Below are positions 35,908-44,436 of a stretch of 64,000 bases of DNA, piece by piece. The stretch comes from Variovorax atrisoli 110B (GTDB taxonomy: Bacteria; Pseudomonadota; Gammaproteobacteria; Burkholderiales; Burkholderiaceae_C). The DNA lies in NCBI RefSeq assembly GCF_000382045.1, contig NZ_KB907454.1, positions 342,259 to 406,258 on the forward strand, written 5' to 3'. The first letter of the stretch is position 1. Every line of letters begins with the position of its first letter. The notes beneath the pieces are model-generated. The model worked only from the letters and a program-made list of their open reading frames with translations, did not search any database and was not told where the DNA came from. The position numbers and the translations under genes were made by a program.

Positions 35908-36270
35908 GAGTGCCTTCGAGAAGCTGGCGGACCTCCGCGAGCAGCAACAAAAGACGATTGTTCAAGGACAGCGTTGAGGCTCGGATGAGCCTGTGTCGAG
36001 ATTCGATGGAGAAATTCAGGACCAAGGTTGGCCGCAAGCCCGACCATGCCCACCGCGGCCGGGACCTCACCGGTGTCCAAGCCGTCCTCGCCCTTTCCAT
36101 CGACCGGGAGCGCCCATTTCCGACCTTTGGTCAAAGTCCCTTCGGTGTTCGGGATGCCGGACAGCGAAGCCAAGATAATTAAAAAGGACAGGCATGGGCG
36201 AATGTCCGAGCGACGAGCCTGATTGGCTGCCGCCTCGATAAACAAACCTGACGGTGTCGCCGCGAGCCGT
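35908..36270. other. Intergenic region upstream of the efflux operon
   Basis: About 360 bases that must hold the efflux operon promoter. A moderately AT-rich patch lies at about 36170-36200 (AAGATAATTAAAAAGGACAG). No gene is supported; long frames here are antisense or composition artefacts. Confidence 0.4.
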
Positions 36271-36958
36271 TCAATCGCGCAGGGTGAAGACCACCGAGAG
36301 GTACGACACCGGCCCCGAAAGGATCGCCTCGATCCCATGCAGCACCGTTGCATCGAACAGCAGCGTGTCCGCTGCCCCGACCTCCACCGATTTTGAGCCG
36401 CGTCGGTAAGTCACCGCCCCCGACAGGAAGTGCAGGAACTTAAGCCCCGGATGCTGGAAGGTCACGTACGGTCCGGCCCCTGGCAACAAGGTGACCAGGT
36501 AGGGCTCTACAAAGAGATTGCCGGACAGCGAGTGTCCCAGCAGCTCGGACCGGTCGCCCTCCAAAGCGCCAATGCGGTCGATCACCAGCCCCTGCCCTCA
36601 CATGGCAGAAATCCGTCCGCCGGGCCTGGTCCCCGAAGAAGCGCGAGACCGGCACGTGCAGCGCCTGCGCGAGCCGCTCCAAGGTCTCCACCGAGGGCGA
36701 GGCCAGCCCCCGTTCGATGCGCGAAAGCATTGAGGCTGAAATCCCTGATGCCGATGCGAGTTGCCCGGCCGATAGCCCCGCCGCCACGCGCAGCGCCCTC
36801 ACCCGCATGCCGATGCGCGACATGGATGGATTACGCGGCGCAGGCGCCGGCCGCCTTGGCCGGACACGCGTGACCGAGGTCGGCAGACGCAGCGGCTGTG
36901 CGGTAGGCAGAGCTTCATCCAGTTGCTCAAGCGAGAGAGCATTCGCCGACAGATCCAT
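36271..36958 (-). pseudogene. XRE-cupin transcriptional regulator gene with one frameshift
   Basis: The 5' frame encodes an XRE HTH (MRVRALRVAAGLSAGQLASA, SGISASMLSRIERGLASPSV) and the linker LAQALHVPVSRFFGDQA up to FCHV. The C-terminal cupin domain continues in another minus frame (VIDRIGALEGDRSELLGHSL, then LKFLHFLSGAVTYRRGSK). Removing one base near 36596 would fuse the halves as CHV-GQGLVIDR. The family controls amine or amino acid metabolism genes. Translation could begin at ATG 36823 (MSRIGMRV) or at ATG 36958, which adds a 45-residue extension. As read, the gene yields an HTH protein without its sensor domain. Confidence 0.72.
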
Positions 36959-36984
36959 TCGACGCGCGAGGAGGCCAGGGCCGA

Positions 36985-37100
36985 TGGTCTTCAACCACAT
37001 CGAGATGTTCTATAACCCCAGGCGTCGCCACAACACCGCTGGCGACTTGTCGCCCGTAGAGTTCAAGCGACGCCATTTCCAACGGCTCCAAAGTGTCTAG
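36985..37100 (+). mobile_element. IS3-family OrfB C-terminal scar
   Basis: The plus strand encodes NHIEMFYNPRRRHNTAGDLS followed by PVEFKRRHFQRLQSV and a stop, the terminal segment of an IS3-family transposase. Nothing upstream continues it. Its stop codon overlaps the stop of the convergent VOC gene in a CTAG tetranucleotide. It lies directly against the 5' end of the XRE-cupin pseudogene and may have cut into that gene's original start region. Confidence 0.78.
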
Positions 37101-37489
37101 GGAAGCCGGGGCAATTCAAAGGCACGCAGGCGAGAGAATATGTTGACGAGGCTTCCATCCGGATCCCTGAGCAACAAGGAGCGGTTGCCCCACGGCATGA
37201 GGGTGGGCTCCTGCACGATCACCGCGGCGCTGCCGAGCAACGACAACACGCGGTCGACGTCGTCGACCTCGAACTCGAGGATTGCGGAGCGATTGGCTGC
37301 AGCCGGCGCAGCGCCTGCATTGAAGCGCTGGATCAATTGCTGTGCGCTGATCGCAAGGGTTGCGCCCGGAAGCCGGAACTCCGCGAAACCGTCGGCCAGA
37401 CCAACGGCAGCGACACCGGAGAGCTGTGCATAGAAGGCGATGAGGCGCTCGACGTCGAGTGTGACGAGCCGGACCGAGGCGAATTTCAT
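37097..37489 (-). CDS. VOC family protein (glyoxalase/bleomycin-resistance-like)
   Basis: A 130-residue single-domain VOC protein: KFASVRLVTLDVERLIAFYA at the N terminus, EFEVDDVDRVLSLL in the middle and LLLRDPDGSLVNIFSR near the C terminus. Metal ligands are not obvious, since the usual His and Glu positions are partly replaced, so it may bind a ligand rather than catalyse. It follows the WYL regulator gene by 36 bases on the same strand; WYL or YafY regulators next to small VOC proteins are common in Proteobacteria. ATG 37489 is used; a GTG three codons upstream (37498) is possible. Confidence 0.83.
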   Translation of the reverse strand: MKFASVRLVTLDVERLIAFYAQLSGVAAVGLADGFAEFRLPGATLAISAQQLIQRFNAGAAPAAANRSAILEFEVDDVDRVLSLLGSAAVIVQEPTLMPWGNRSLLLRDPDGSLVNIFSRLRAFELPRLP

Positions 37490-37525
37490 GGGACTCACTT
37501 GCTTGTTGCTGGAGGAGCCCTTAGC

Positions 37526-38248
37526 TTAGAAAGGCGCACTGTCAGGTTCTGGCAGGATCGTGCGTCCGCTCGCTTGCAGCGCTCCACGCCAGTCATTCAA
37601 CATCGCCGTCGGCGATCTGGGCGCGAACTCGTCGAGCAGTTCGATGCGTTCGATGCGATCGGCTCGGAAATTGCGGAAGTCGCCCCGCAACTCGCACCAC
37701 GCTGCGAGCACCCGCGCTTCCTCGAAATAGACCAGGGCGAACGGCCAGACCACGCGCTCCGAACTCGCGTCGTGCTTGTCGCGATAAAGAAGCCGCGTCT
37801 TGCGGCCCGAGCGAATGGCGGTGCGCAGCAGCTCGAAGCCGACGACATCGACGGACGATCGCGCCCGGGCGCCAACAAGCAACGCAGACGTCTCCAACTC
37901 GCGCCGCAACGCCGCTGGGAGAACCGCCGCGATTCGCGTTGCCGCCTCTCGCGCGCCGACCGCTAGCGCTGGATCTCCGCGATCGGCGACCCACTTCAGC
38001 CCCAGCATCAAGGCCTCGACTTCGTCGGACCGAAACATGAGCGGGGGCAGCACGAAGCCCGGTCGCAGCACGTACCCGATTCCGGGCTCACCCACGATCT
38101 CCGCGCCTTGCGCCCTCAGGCTCGAAATGTCGCGATAGAGCGTGCGTACGCTGACGGCCAGCTCGTCGGCCAGCGCTTGGGCGCTCACGGGTCGACGATG
38201 GCGGCGCAGGGCCTGCAAGAGTTTGAGCAGGCGTTCGGAGCGCGACAT
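37526..38248 (-). CDS. WYL-domain HTH transcriptional regulator (YafY family)
   Basis: A 240-residue regulator. The N-terminal HTH_11 domain is MSRSERLLKLLQALRRHRRP, then ALADELAVSVRTLYRDISSL, and the WYL ligand-binding domain follows at about 135-225 (RSGRKTRLLYRDKHDASSER, then PFALVYFEEARVLAAWCELR). The signature triad here is carried by ALVYF-type sequence instead of a strict W-Y-L. These regulators respond to nucleotide- or DNA-damage-type ligands or metabolites. ATG 38248 corresponds to the usual MSRSERLL start. The downstream VOC gene is probably co-transcribed. Confidence 0.88.
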   Translation of the reverse strand: MSRSERLLKLLQALRRHRRPVSAQALADELAVSVRTLYRDISSLRAQGAEIVGEPGIGYVLRPGFVLPPLMFRSDEVEALMLGLKWVADRGDPALAVGAREAATRIAAVLPAALRRELETSALLVGARARSSVDVVGFELLRTAIRSGRKTRLLYRDKHDASSERVVWPFALVYFEEARVLAAWCELRGDFRNFRADRIERIELLDEFAPRSPTAMLNDWRGALQASGRTILPEPDSAPF

Positions 38249-38958
38249 AAGCAGGATCATAGGCGAGCGACCGCGCGCTGAATGACTGCGCGTTCGACGC
38301 AGGATCACCGACTGTCGGGTGCCAACTGATCGCTGGGCCGTTATTCGCAAGAGGAAATCGCTGCGGCTGCAGCCTAAAGAGACAAGCCCAGCTCTACTGC
38401 ATTCGCGGGCATGACCAGAGCAAGCCACGTAGACAGCTAGCAGCGGTGAGCTGTCTCGCGCTGTGGCTTGCATCCGGCCGTGGTGCAGTGGTTGGTGAAG
38501 CCGCAACATGGGGCGTGCGAATTGGGCGGGTGTTTGCCTGGCTTGCAGGGCTTGGTAATGGAGATGGCGGGCACACTGCCATTGCAATGCGCAGATAAAC
38601 GACGCGTGCGGCAGATGCTCGTGTCACGACTCCTGTTAAGGAGGGCCGCTCTCTTCTCATGTACCGGACCCGCGCCAGCGACTTCTCTGCGTCTCCTTCA
38701 CTTCGCCCGCGCACCTCTAGCCTCACGATCACGCCCTCTACCCCGCCCGCTCGCAGCCGCTGGCCCAAAAACCGCTACAGCGAGACATCACGAAGAACCA
38801 TGACAAGTAGCTGCTGTTCTACCCCGAAGGGGGCTTCGTCTAGGTAATGGGCTCGCTCGCCGACAAAGGCCGGTACGACGCTGACCGCTGGTGGAAAGCT
38901 CGCCCTGACCGGACCGTGGCAACTGACGAGGCGGAAAAAGTCAGGCACAGTGGCAGCC
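38249..38958. other. Gene-poor region between WYL and GlxA regulator genes
   Basis: About 700 bases between divergent regulator genes. It must contain both promoters. No open frame has similarity. A degenerate plus-strand stretch near 38790-38935 reads like old coding sequence interrupted by stops (FYPEGGFV, then GSLADKGRYDADRWWKARP), but I cannot name its source. Confidence 0.4.
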
Positions 38959-39957
38959 ATGCATCCAATCTGGTTCCTCGTCTTCGATCGATTCCAGCTG
39001 CTGGACATCAGCGGCCCGCTGCAGGTGTTCGCGAGCGCGAACGAGGAGCTCGTGCTCGTTGGCCGCAAGCCCGTGTACGAGACCTCCATCCACGCGTTGC
39101 AGGCTGGCCCAGTGCAAAGCTCCAGCGGCGTGGAGCTGATGGCGCGTGCGCTTCCCCGCAAACTCGGGCGCGACATCGGCACCGTGCTCGTACCGGGCGG
39201 CCCCGGCATCTGGCGCCCGGGCCTGCCGACACCCCATGCGCAGCAGTCGAAGAATCTCGACGACCTGACTGCCTGGGTGCGTCGCGGGGCGCTACGAATG
39301 CAGCGCATCGCGTCGGTCTGCACCGGTGCGTTCGTGCTCGCGCGCGCGGGCCTGCTCGACGGCGGCAGCGCAGTGACGCACTGGGCGGTGTGCGGCCAAC
39401 TGGCCAAGGCGCATCCCGCTGTCGACGTGCAGCACGACGCGATCTATTCACGCTCGGGCCGCGTCTGGACATCGGCCGGCGTCACGGCCGGCATCGACAT
39501 GGCGCTGGGCATGGTCGAGATCGACCTGGGCCGCGAGGTCGCAATGGGCGTGGCGAAAAAACTCGTCGTTTTCTACAAGCGGCCCGGCGGCCAGTCGCAG
39601 TTCAGCAGCGCGCTGCTCGCGCAGACCGCCGACGACGCGCGCATCGGCAAGCTGCATGCGTGGATGACGGCGCGCCTGAACCAACCGCTGCTGGTGGCCG
39701 ACATGGCCGATCAGCTCTCGATGACGCCCCGCACCTTCGCGCGTTTCTACCAACAGCGCACGGGCATGACGCCCGCGCTGGCGGTGGCACGCATGCGCCT
39801 GGAGAAAGCCTGCCAGCTGGTCGAGACGCGGCGCCAGAGCCTGAAGTCGATCGCCCTGCAGTGCAGCTTCAATTCCGAAGAGGTACTGCGGCGTGCGTTC
39901 GTGCGACACCTGCGCGTGTCGCCGACCGAATACCGCGAGCGCTTCGCCGCAGCCTGA
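38959..39957 (+). CDS. GlxA-family AraC-type regulator with DJ-1/PfpI domain
   Basis: A 332-residue protein. The N-terminal DJ-1/PfpI-like domain covers about 1-180 (IWFLVFDRFQLLDISGPLQV; nucleophile-elbow region ASVCTGAFVLARAGLLDGG), and the C-terminal AraC DNA-binding domain about 225-330 (VADMADQLSMTPRTFARFYQ; IALQCSFNSEEVLRRAFVRH). GlxA-type regulators commonly control isonitrile or amino acid metabolism. It converges on the aminotransferase gene 14 bases beyond its stop; the operon there contains an isonitrile-hydratase-like DJ-1 protein, so regulation of that operon is likely. ATG 38959 is used; GTG 38950 is in frame. Confidence 0.9.
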   Translation: MHPIWFLVFDRFQLLDISGPLQVFASANEELVLVGRKPVYETSIHALQAGPVQSSSGVELMARALPRKLGRDIGTVLVPGGPGIWRPGLPTPHAQQSKNLDDLTAWVRRGALRMQRIASVCTGAFVLARAGLLDGGSAVTHWAVCGQLAKAHPAVDVQHDAIYSRSGRVWTSAGVTAGIDMALGMVEIDLGREVAMGVAKKLVVFYKRPGGQSQFSSALLAQTADDARIGKLHAWMTARLNQPLLVADMADQLSMTPRTFARFYQQRTGMTPALAVARMRLEKACQLVETRRQSLKSIALQCSFNSEEVLRRAFVRHLRVSPTEYRERFAAA

Positions 39958-39970
39958 CGTCCGACAAAGT

Positions 39971-41188
39971 TCAGGCGCCCTGCCGCATCACCTCGCCCAC
40001 CGCACGGGCCACTGCGTCGACGTTGCGCCGGTTGAGCCCGGCCACGCACATGCGCCCCGAAGTCAACAGGTAGACCCCATGCGCCTCGCGCAGCCGCATG
40101 ACCTGCGATGCCGACAGGCCCGTGTACGTGAACATGCCGCGCTGCGTGAGGTAGCGCGACAGGGTGGTGCCAGACGGCAGATTCTGCGCCTGGAGCGCCG
40201 CGTGAATGGCGCTGCGCATCGCCTGGATGCGCTCGCGCATGCTGGTCAGCTCGCTTTCCCAAGCCGCACGGAGCTCGGCCGAGCACAGCACGGCAGCCAC
40301 CAGGGTCGCGCCATGCGTGGGAGGATTGCTGTAGTTGGCACGCACGGTGCCTGCGAGCTGACCGAGCATGCGATCGGCCTCGGCCTTCGACGCACAGACG
40401 ATGCTCAGCGAGCCGACCCGCTCGCCGTAGAGCGAGAAATTCTTCGACAGCGAACTCGCGACCAGGCAGGCCACGTCTGCCTCGGCCAGGGCGCGCGGCG
40501 CGAAGGCATCTTCGGCGAGTCCGTCGCCCAGGCCTTGGTAGGCCATGTCGACGAAGGCGATCAAGCCGCGCTCGCGCATCAACGTGGCCACGGTGCGCCA
40601 TTGCGCCGTGCTCAGGTCGACGCCCGTGGGGTTGTGGCAGCAGGCGTGCAACAGCACGATGCTCTGCGGCGGCAGGCCGCCAAGGGCATTGCACATGGCC
40701 TCGAAGCGCAGGCCGCCGGAGGCCGCGTCGTAGTAGGGGTAGGTGCTGACGGCGAAACCCGCGGCCTTGAACACGACACGGTGGTTTTCCCAGCTGGGGT
40801 CGCTGATCCACACGCCCGACCCCGGAAAGTTTTTCTTGAGAAAGTCCGCGCCGACGCGCAACGCGCCGGAGCCACCGAGCGACTGGATGGTCGCGATGCG
40901 GCCGTCGGCCCGTGCCGGGTGGTCCGCGCCGAACACCAGCACCTGTAGTCTGTCGCGGTACGAGGGCAGGCCCGTCATCGGGAGGTACGGGGTTGAACCG
41001 CCATGCGAGCGCAATTCCGCGTCGGCCCGCGCCACTGCGCCCATGCGCGGCAGCGTGCCGCTCTCGTCCACATAGACGCCGATGCCCAGGTTGGTCTTGT
41101 TTGCGCGCGGGTCTTTCTGGAAATCTTCGTTGAGACTAAGAATGGGGTCGCCCGCGTGGGCGCCAATGTGTCCGAACATCGAGGGCAT
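39971..41188 (-). CDS. Aromatic/aspartate aminotransferase (TyrB/AspC type, class I PLP)
   Basis: A 405-residue class I aminotransferase. The start region FGHIGAHAGDPILSLNEDFQ and KTNLGIGVYVDESG is typical of AspC/TyrB. HNPTGVD at 185-191 holds the Asn that contacts PLP, Lys249 in SSLSKNFSLYGER forms the Schiff base, and the C-terminal GRMCVAGLN includes the substrate-carboxylate arginine. It would transaminate aromatic amino acids or aspartate with 2-oxoglutarate. The gene is the last of a three-gene minus-strand operon, 12 bases downstream of a Bug receptor gene. An internal ATG at 41179 is an alternative start. Confidence 0.9.
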   Translation of the reverse strand: MPSMFGHIGAHAGDPILSLNEDFQKDPRANKTNLGIGVYVDESGTLPRMGAVARADAELRSHGGSTPYLPMTGLPSYRDRLQVLVFGADHPARADGRIATIQSLGGSGALRVGADFLKKNFPGSGVWISDPSWENHRVVFKAAGFAVSTYPYYDAASGGLRFEAMCNALGGLPPQSIVLLHACCHNPTGVDLSTAQWRTVATLMRERGLIAFVDMAYQGLGDGLAEDAFAPRALAEADVACLVASSLSKNFSLYGERVGSLSIVCASKAEADRMLGQLAGTVRANYSNPPTHGATLVAAVLCSAELRAAWESELTSMRERIQAMRSAIHAALQAQNLPSGTTLSRYLTQRGMFTYTGLSASQVMRLREAHGVYLLTSGRMCVAGLNRRNVDAVARAVGEVMRQGA

Positions 41189-41200
41189 GAAGACGATTCT

Positions 41201-42181
41201 CTACTGTGGCACGAAACGGCTCTCGCTCATCAGCGCCGACAGCACGACGGAGGCCTGCGCGAGTCGCTGCATCTGTTCGGCAGGCGTCATCGGCGCGGGG
41301 GTCATCACGTAGCTTTTGAACCTGGCCTGCACATCGGGTTTGGAAAGCACACGGTTCAGCGCCGTGTTGTAGCGCGCGACGATCGCGTCGGGAGTTGCGG
41401 CGGGCGCGTAGATGCCCAGCAGGTCGGTTGTGTTGTCGAGCCCGCCGAGGCCCGCCTCCGCGAACGAGGGCACACCCGGCAGCAATGGCGTGCTCCGCGT
41501 CACGGCAAGAATGCGCAGCGTGCCGGCCTGGTGGTACTGCTGGAAGTCCGAGATGCTAGACACGCCCGCGGCCAGTTGCCCCGCCAGCAGGTCCTGCACC
41601 ATGGGCGGCGCGCCACGATAGGAAGCCGCCACGGTGTCGGCCTTCAGCGCGCGCGACACCTTGGCCGCCACCAATTCGGGCGCACTCGCGGGTGCGGGCA
41701 CTCCGATGGTCGATTCGCTCTGGTGCGCCGCGAACCACGCACCCAGCTCCTTCAGGTTGTGGGCATTGGTCTTCGGGCTCACCGCGAGCGCGAGCTCGAA
41801 GGTGGCCACGCCCCCCACGATGCGGAAATCCTTCGCCGTGGCGAACCCAGGGTTCTTCACCGTCAGCGGCACCGTCACCACCGTGTGAGTATTGCTAAGA
41901 AAGAGAACGCTGCCGTCGGCAGGCGCAGCCTTCAGCGCCTGCGCGGCAATTTGCCCGCCCGCGCCGGGTCTGTTGTCGACCACCACCGGCTGGCCCAGTT
42001 CAGTGCCGAGTCTTTCCGCGACGATGCGTGCGGCAGTGTCTGCCGGGCCTCCCGCCGTGTAGCCGACCAGAAGGCGGATCGGGCCGCCGCCTTGTGCCTG
42101 CGCGGCCAGGCACGAAAGCGACAGCGAGATGCCAACCGCCAAGGCACGAAAGAGACATTGCGAATAAATGGAACGAGACAT
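41201..42181 (-). CDS. Bug-family substrate-binding protein
   Basis: A 326-residue exported receptor. The signal peptide is MSRSIYSQCLFRALAVGISL through CLAAQAQG, followed by PIRLLVGYTAGGPADTAARI and VVVDNRPGAGGQIAAQ, the Bug signatures. ATG 42181 has a strong GGAGG 5 bases upstream. It lies between the DJ-1 protein gene (36 bases upstream) and the aminotransferase gene. Its first ligand loop, GYTAGGPAD, differs from the four Bug proteins at 12-18 kb, so it probably binds another carboxylate, perhaps an amino or keto acid given its neighbours. Confidence 0.9.
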   Translation of the reverse strand: MSRSIYSQCLFRALAVGISLSLSCLAAQAQGGGPIRLLVGYTAGGPADTAARIVAERLGTELGQPVVVDNRPGAGGQIAAQALKAAPADGSVLFLSNTHTVVTVPLTVKNPGFATAKDFRIVGGVATFELALAVSPKTNAHNLKELGAWFAAHQSESTIGVPAPASAPELVAAKVSRALKADTVAASYRGAPPMVQDLLAGQLAAGVSSISDFQQYHQAGTLRILAVTRSTPLLPGVPSFAEAGLGGLDNTTDLLGIYAPAATPDAIVARYNTALNRVLSKPDVQARFKSYVMTPAPMTPAEQMQRLAQASVVLSALMSESRFVPQ

Positions 42182-42217
42182 GTCAACCTCCAATGAAATG
42201 AGCGACAACGCAGGTGA

Positions 42218-42898
42218 TCAAGCCGGGGTGACGCGCGCGCGTCGCGTCGCGAGCAGCGCACGCCGCTGTTCGACGACGGGGCGCAACTTGCCACACATGG
42301 CTTCCACCAGCGCAGCCGGAGCCTTGCGCGGCGTGCCGCAATCGAAAGGGGGTTGCGGGTCGTACTCGGCGAACAGCTGCACGCTGCGTGCCACGTCATC
42401 GCCGCTGGCCAGCGCGATCACCTTCAATGCGCAGTCGATGCCGGAGGTCATGCCCGCGCCGGTGACGCGGTTGCGGTCGACCACCACGCGCTCGTCGACA
42501 GGTATCGCGCCTACGTCTTCGAGCAGCGCGTGCGAGCCCCAATGACAGGTGGCCCTGTAACCTTCGAGCAGGCCGGCAGCGCCCAGAACAATCGGGCCGG
42601 TGCAGATACCCACGACCAGGGCTGCCCCCGGGGCCTGCTCTGCCAGGAATGCCAGGGTCTGCTCATCCTCCAGTAGCGCGGCGATGCCGGGGCCGCCGGG
42701 CACGACGATCATGTCGAGCTGGCCGCAGCTTTCGTAGGAAGCGGTGGCACGGAACTCCCAACCCAGTTCGGTCCTGATCGGGTCGGTGTGCTTCCACACC
42801 AGATTCAGCTTGGCGTGCGGAATGCGCACCAGCAGGTCGGCGGGACCGACGTAGTCGATGGCGGTGATGTCGGGAAAAACAAGAATGCCGATGTTCAT
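42218..42898 (-). CDS. inhA: DJ-1/PfpI family protein, isonitrile hydratase-like
   Basis: A 226-residue single-domain DJ-1 protein. Cys99 in VVGICTGPIVLGAAGLL occupies the nucleophile elbow, Asp15 is in ITAIDYVGPADLL, and VVPGGPGIAALLED and GMTSGIDCALKVIALASG match the isonitrile hydratase (InhA) subgroup, where the corresponding Cys and Asp are needed for conversion of isonitriles to N-formamides. The C terminus is longer than minimal DJ-1 proteins by about 30 residues. It is the first gene of the operon with Bug and aminotransferase genes and faces a GlxA regulator, a common pairing. Substrate is inferred by family only. Confidence 0.82.
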   Translation of the reverse strand: MNIGILVFPDITAIDYVGPADLLVRIPHAKLNLVWKHTDPIRTELGWEFRATASYESCGQLDMIVVPGGPGIAALLEDEQTLAFLAEQAPGAALVVGICTGPIVLGAAGLLEGYRATCHWGSHALLEDVGAIPVDERVVVDRNRVTGAGMTSGIDCALKVIALASGDDVARSVQLFAEYDPQPPFDCGTPRKAPAALVEAMCGKLRPVVEQRRALLATRRARVTPA

Positions 42899-43069
42899 GG
42901 ACGGGGATCTCGAGGGGTTTCGGTGCGGCCCAGTCTAGAAACGACGGCATGGTCCTGATTGACAGAATCCCCACGGTTTCTGCCACGACCAGGCGCAGGC
43001 TAGAACTCCGCGACCTTGCATCGGCCAAGACATCGTTTCGACTTACGGATACCGGGGCGCAGGCGCGGG

Positions 43070-43160
43070 TGGTGCGCGTTGTGCACCGGCACGTTGCGGG
43101 CCGCCCCAGCGACATGGCAAAGATGTCCGACGGCAGCGCCGAGACACGGTTGCAGAGTGA
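43070..43160 (+). mobile_element. IS5-family transposase fragment
   Basis: The plus strand encodes RHVAGRPSDMAKMSDGSAET, closely matching IAGRPSDMAKMPEGRAKA in the intact IS5 transposase at 61333-62310. Only this short internal piece remains, directly beside the IS21 fragment. It is a scar of a related IS5 copy in the opposite orientation to the intact one. Confidence 0.7.
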
Positions 43161-43204
43161 GTGTGGAGCAGATCGCTCGAATGCACGATCAAAGTCGACG
43201 TACA

Positions 43205-43640
43205 AGGTCCCGCCCCCCCAATATCAAGGCACCACTGTCTTGTACGGGCGCCGGATGTAGTCGGTGGCGGCTCTGTAGCCGCCGTGGTAGCCCCTGGGGC
43301 TGTATCTCGGCAAACAAGGCACGAGCGCTGCGCGGTGCCTGCTTGGGGCGATGGCTGTCGGTTGTGAGAGCCTGATGCAGGGCCGGCTCGAACCCCGTGA
43401 GCTTGCCGTCGAGCTTCACCCGTTCGTACTTCGGCACAACATCGCTGAAAGCCCGAAGCCACTTCTTGACCGTATTGCGCGACAGGCCCGTGCGCTTTGC
43501 GATCTAGCTGAGAGAGTTGTTCGCGCAGCCTCTTGCGCCTGACGTTGCCAATCATGTCCATGGTGATCATCTTGAATCCCTGCTGGAATTCTCAGCAGGT
43601 CAGTGGGGCACCCTGGTCAATATTGGATTGGCACTTTGCG
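43205..43640 (-). mobile_element. istA: IS21-family istA 5' fragment with left-end repeats
   Basis: The minus strand encodes MDMIGNVRRKRLREQLSQ at 43.5 kb and, in a shifted frame, PKYERVKLDGKLTGFEPALH and SHRPKQAPRSARALFAEIQP, the N-terminal part of IstA. Stops and frameshifts break it. Upstream, 43605-43640 contains GGTCAATATTGGATTGGCAC, the type of repeat found at IS21 ends. The catalytic domain and istB are missing. With the istB fragment at 52.9-53.3 kb it brackets a 9-kb region. Confidence 0.78.
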
Positions 43641-43974
43641 GTGGGGATGCAGATAAAAAAATGGACTGGTTTGATGCCATAGATCCAAGATCCCTCCTGC
43701 AAACGGAGCCGGGGCTCACGCCTTGTGCCCGATGTGGGCACCGCGACTACATATCCAGCATCCAGTTGCCCCACGACGGATACCGAACTGGGCGATCAAT
43801 GGGTGGCGCACTTTCATCCGGCGCCCTGAATCGCAGTGCCTGTGCGCGGTCTCCCGAAGAGACCTCACGCGGCAGATGCAGTGAGTCCGAAGATGCCGGC
43901 GAGAAGCTCTTGACAGTTCGCCAGCTGCTTCATCGTCAGCTACGGATCGCGTTGAGAGAACCGGTCATTCGGTG
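43641..43974. other. Degenerate stretch at the edge of the IS21 remnant
   Basis: About 330 bases adjoining the IS21 left end. The plus frame is open but low in similarity until the IclR-like segment begins. It may contain the decayed N-terminal half of that IclR gene; nothing definite is visible. Confidence 0.35.
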
Positions 43975-44368
43975 GGAGCCCGTACCTTGTCTCGCGACTT
44001 CCGGCCAGCGCGTACCGATGGAACTTGCTTCGCTGGGACGCGCATACCTGGCTGCGCTCACGCCACAGCGCCGGACCCAGCTCTTACAGTTTCTTCACAA
44101 CGGCGTCTCAAGTGGAAAGCTGTCGAGTCCGAGATCCGGAAAGCGTGCGCCGACGTCCTCGCACAAGGCTTCCGCGCCGCGGCCTGGCAGCCCAAGGTGG
44201 TTTGCGCTGGCCACACCGCTGGAGGTGGAAGGCACCATCTACGCGTTGAACGTCAGCCTTTCGACGCAGGAGTCGATCGACACGATCGCGCAGGACCTCG
44301 GACCGTCGCTGCTCGGCCTGGCGCGGGCCGTGCGCCACGAGCTCGCGCTGCAGGAGCCGAGGGGATGA
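43975..44368 (+). pseudogene. IclR-family regulator, frameshifted C-terminal fragment
   Basis: Pieces of an IclR effector domain appear in three plus frames: RVPMELASLGRAYLAALTPQ in one, SEIRKACADVLAQGFRAAAW with QPKVVCAGH in the next, and FALATPLEVEGTIYALNVSL with TIAQDLGPSLLGLARAVRHE in the original. The order follows the normal domain. At least two frameshifts separate them and the DNA-binding half is not recognisable. The product would not be functional. Confidence 0.68.
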
Positions 44369-44436
44369 ACTGACCGTCTTGCGTGGATTAAGCTATTCGG
44401 GATCGATCCGGAACAATTGAGAAAGCAGATGGAAAC

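Noticed and set aside
39958..39970. Small CCTGA/TCAGG hairpin between the GlxA and aminotransferase stops as a terminator
   Set aside because: The 5-bp stem is short and no U tract follows on either strand.
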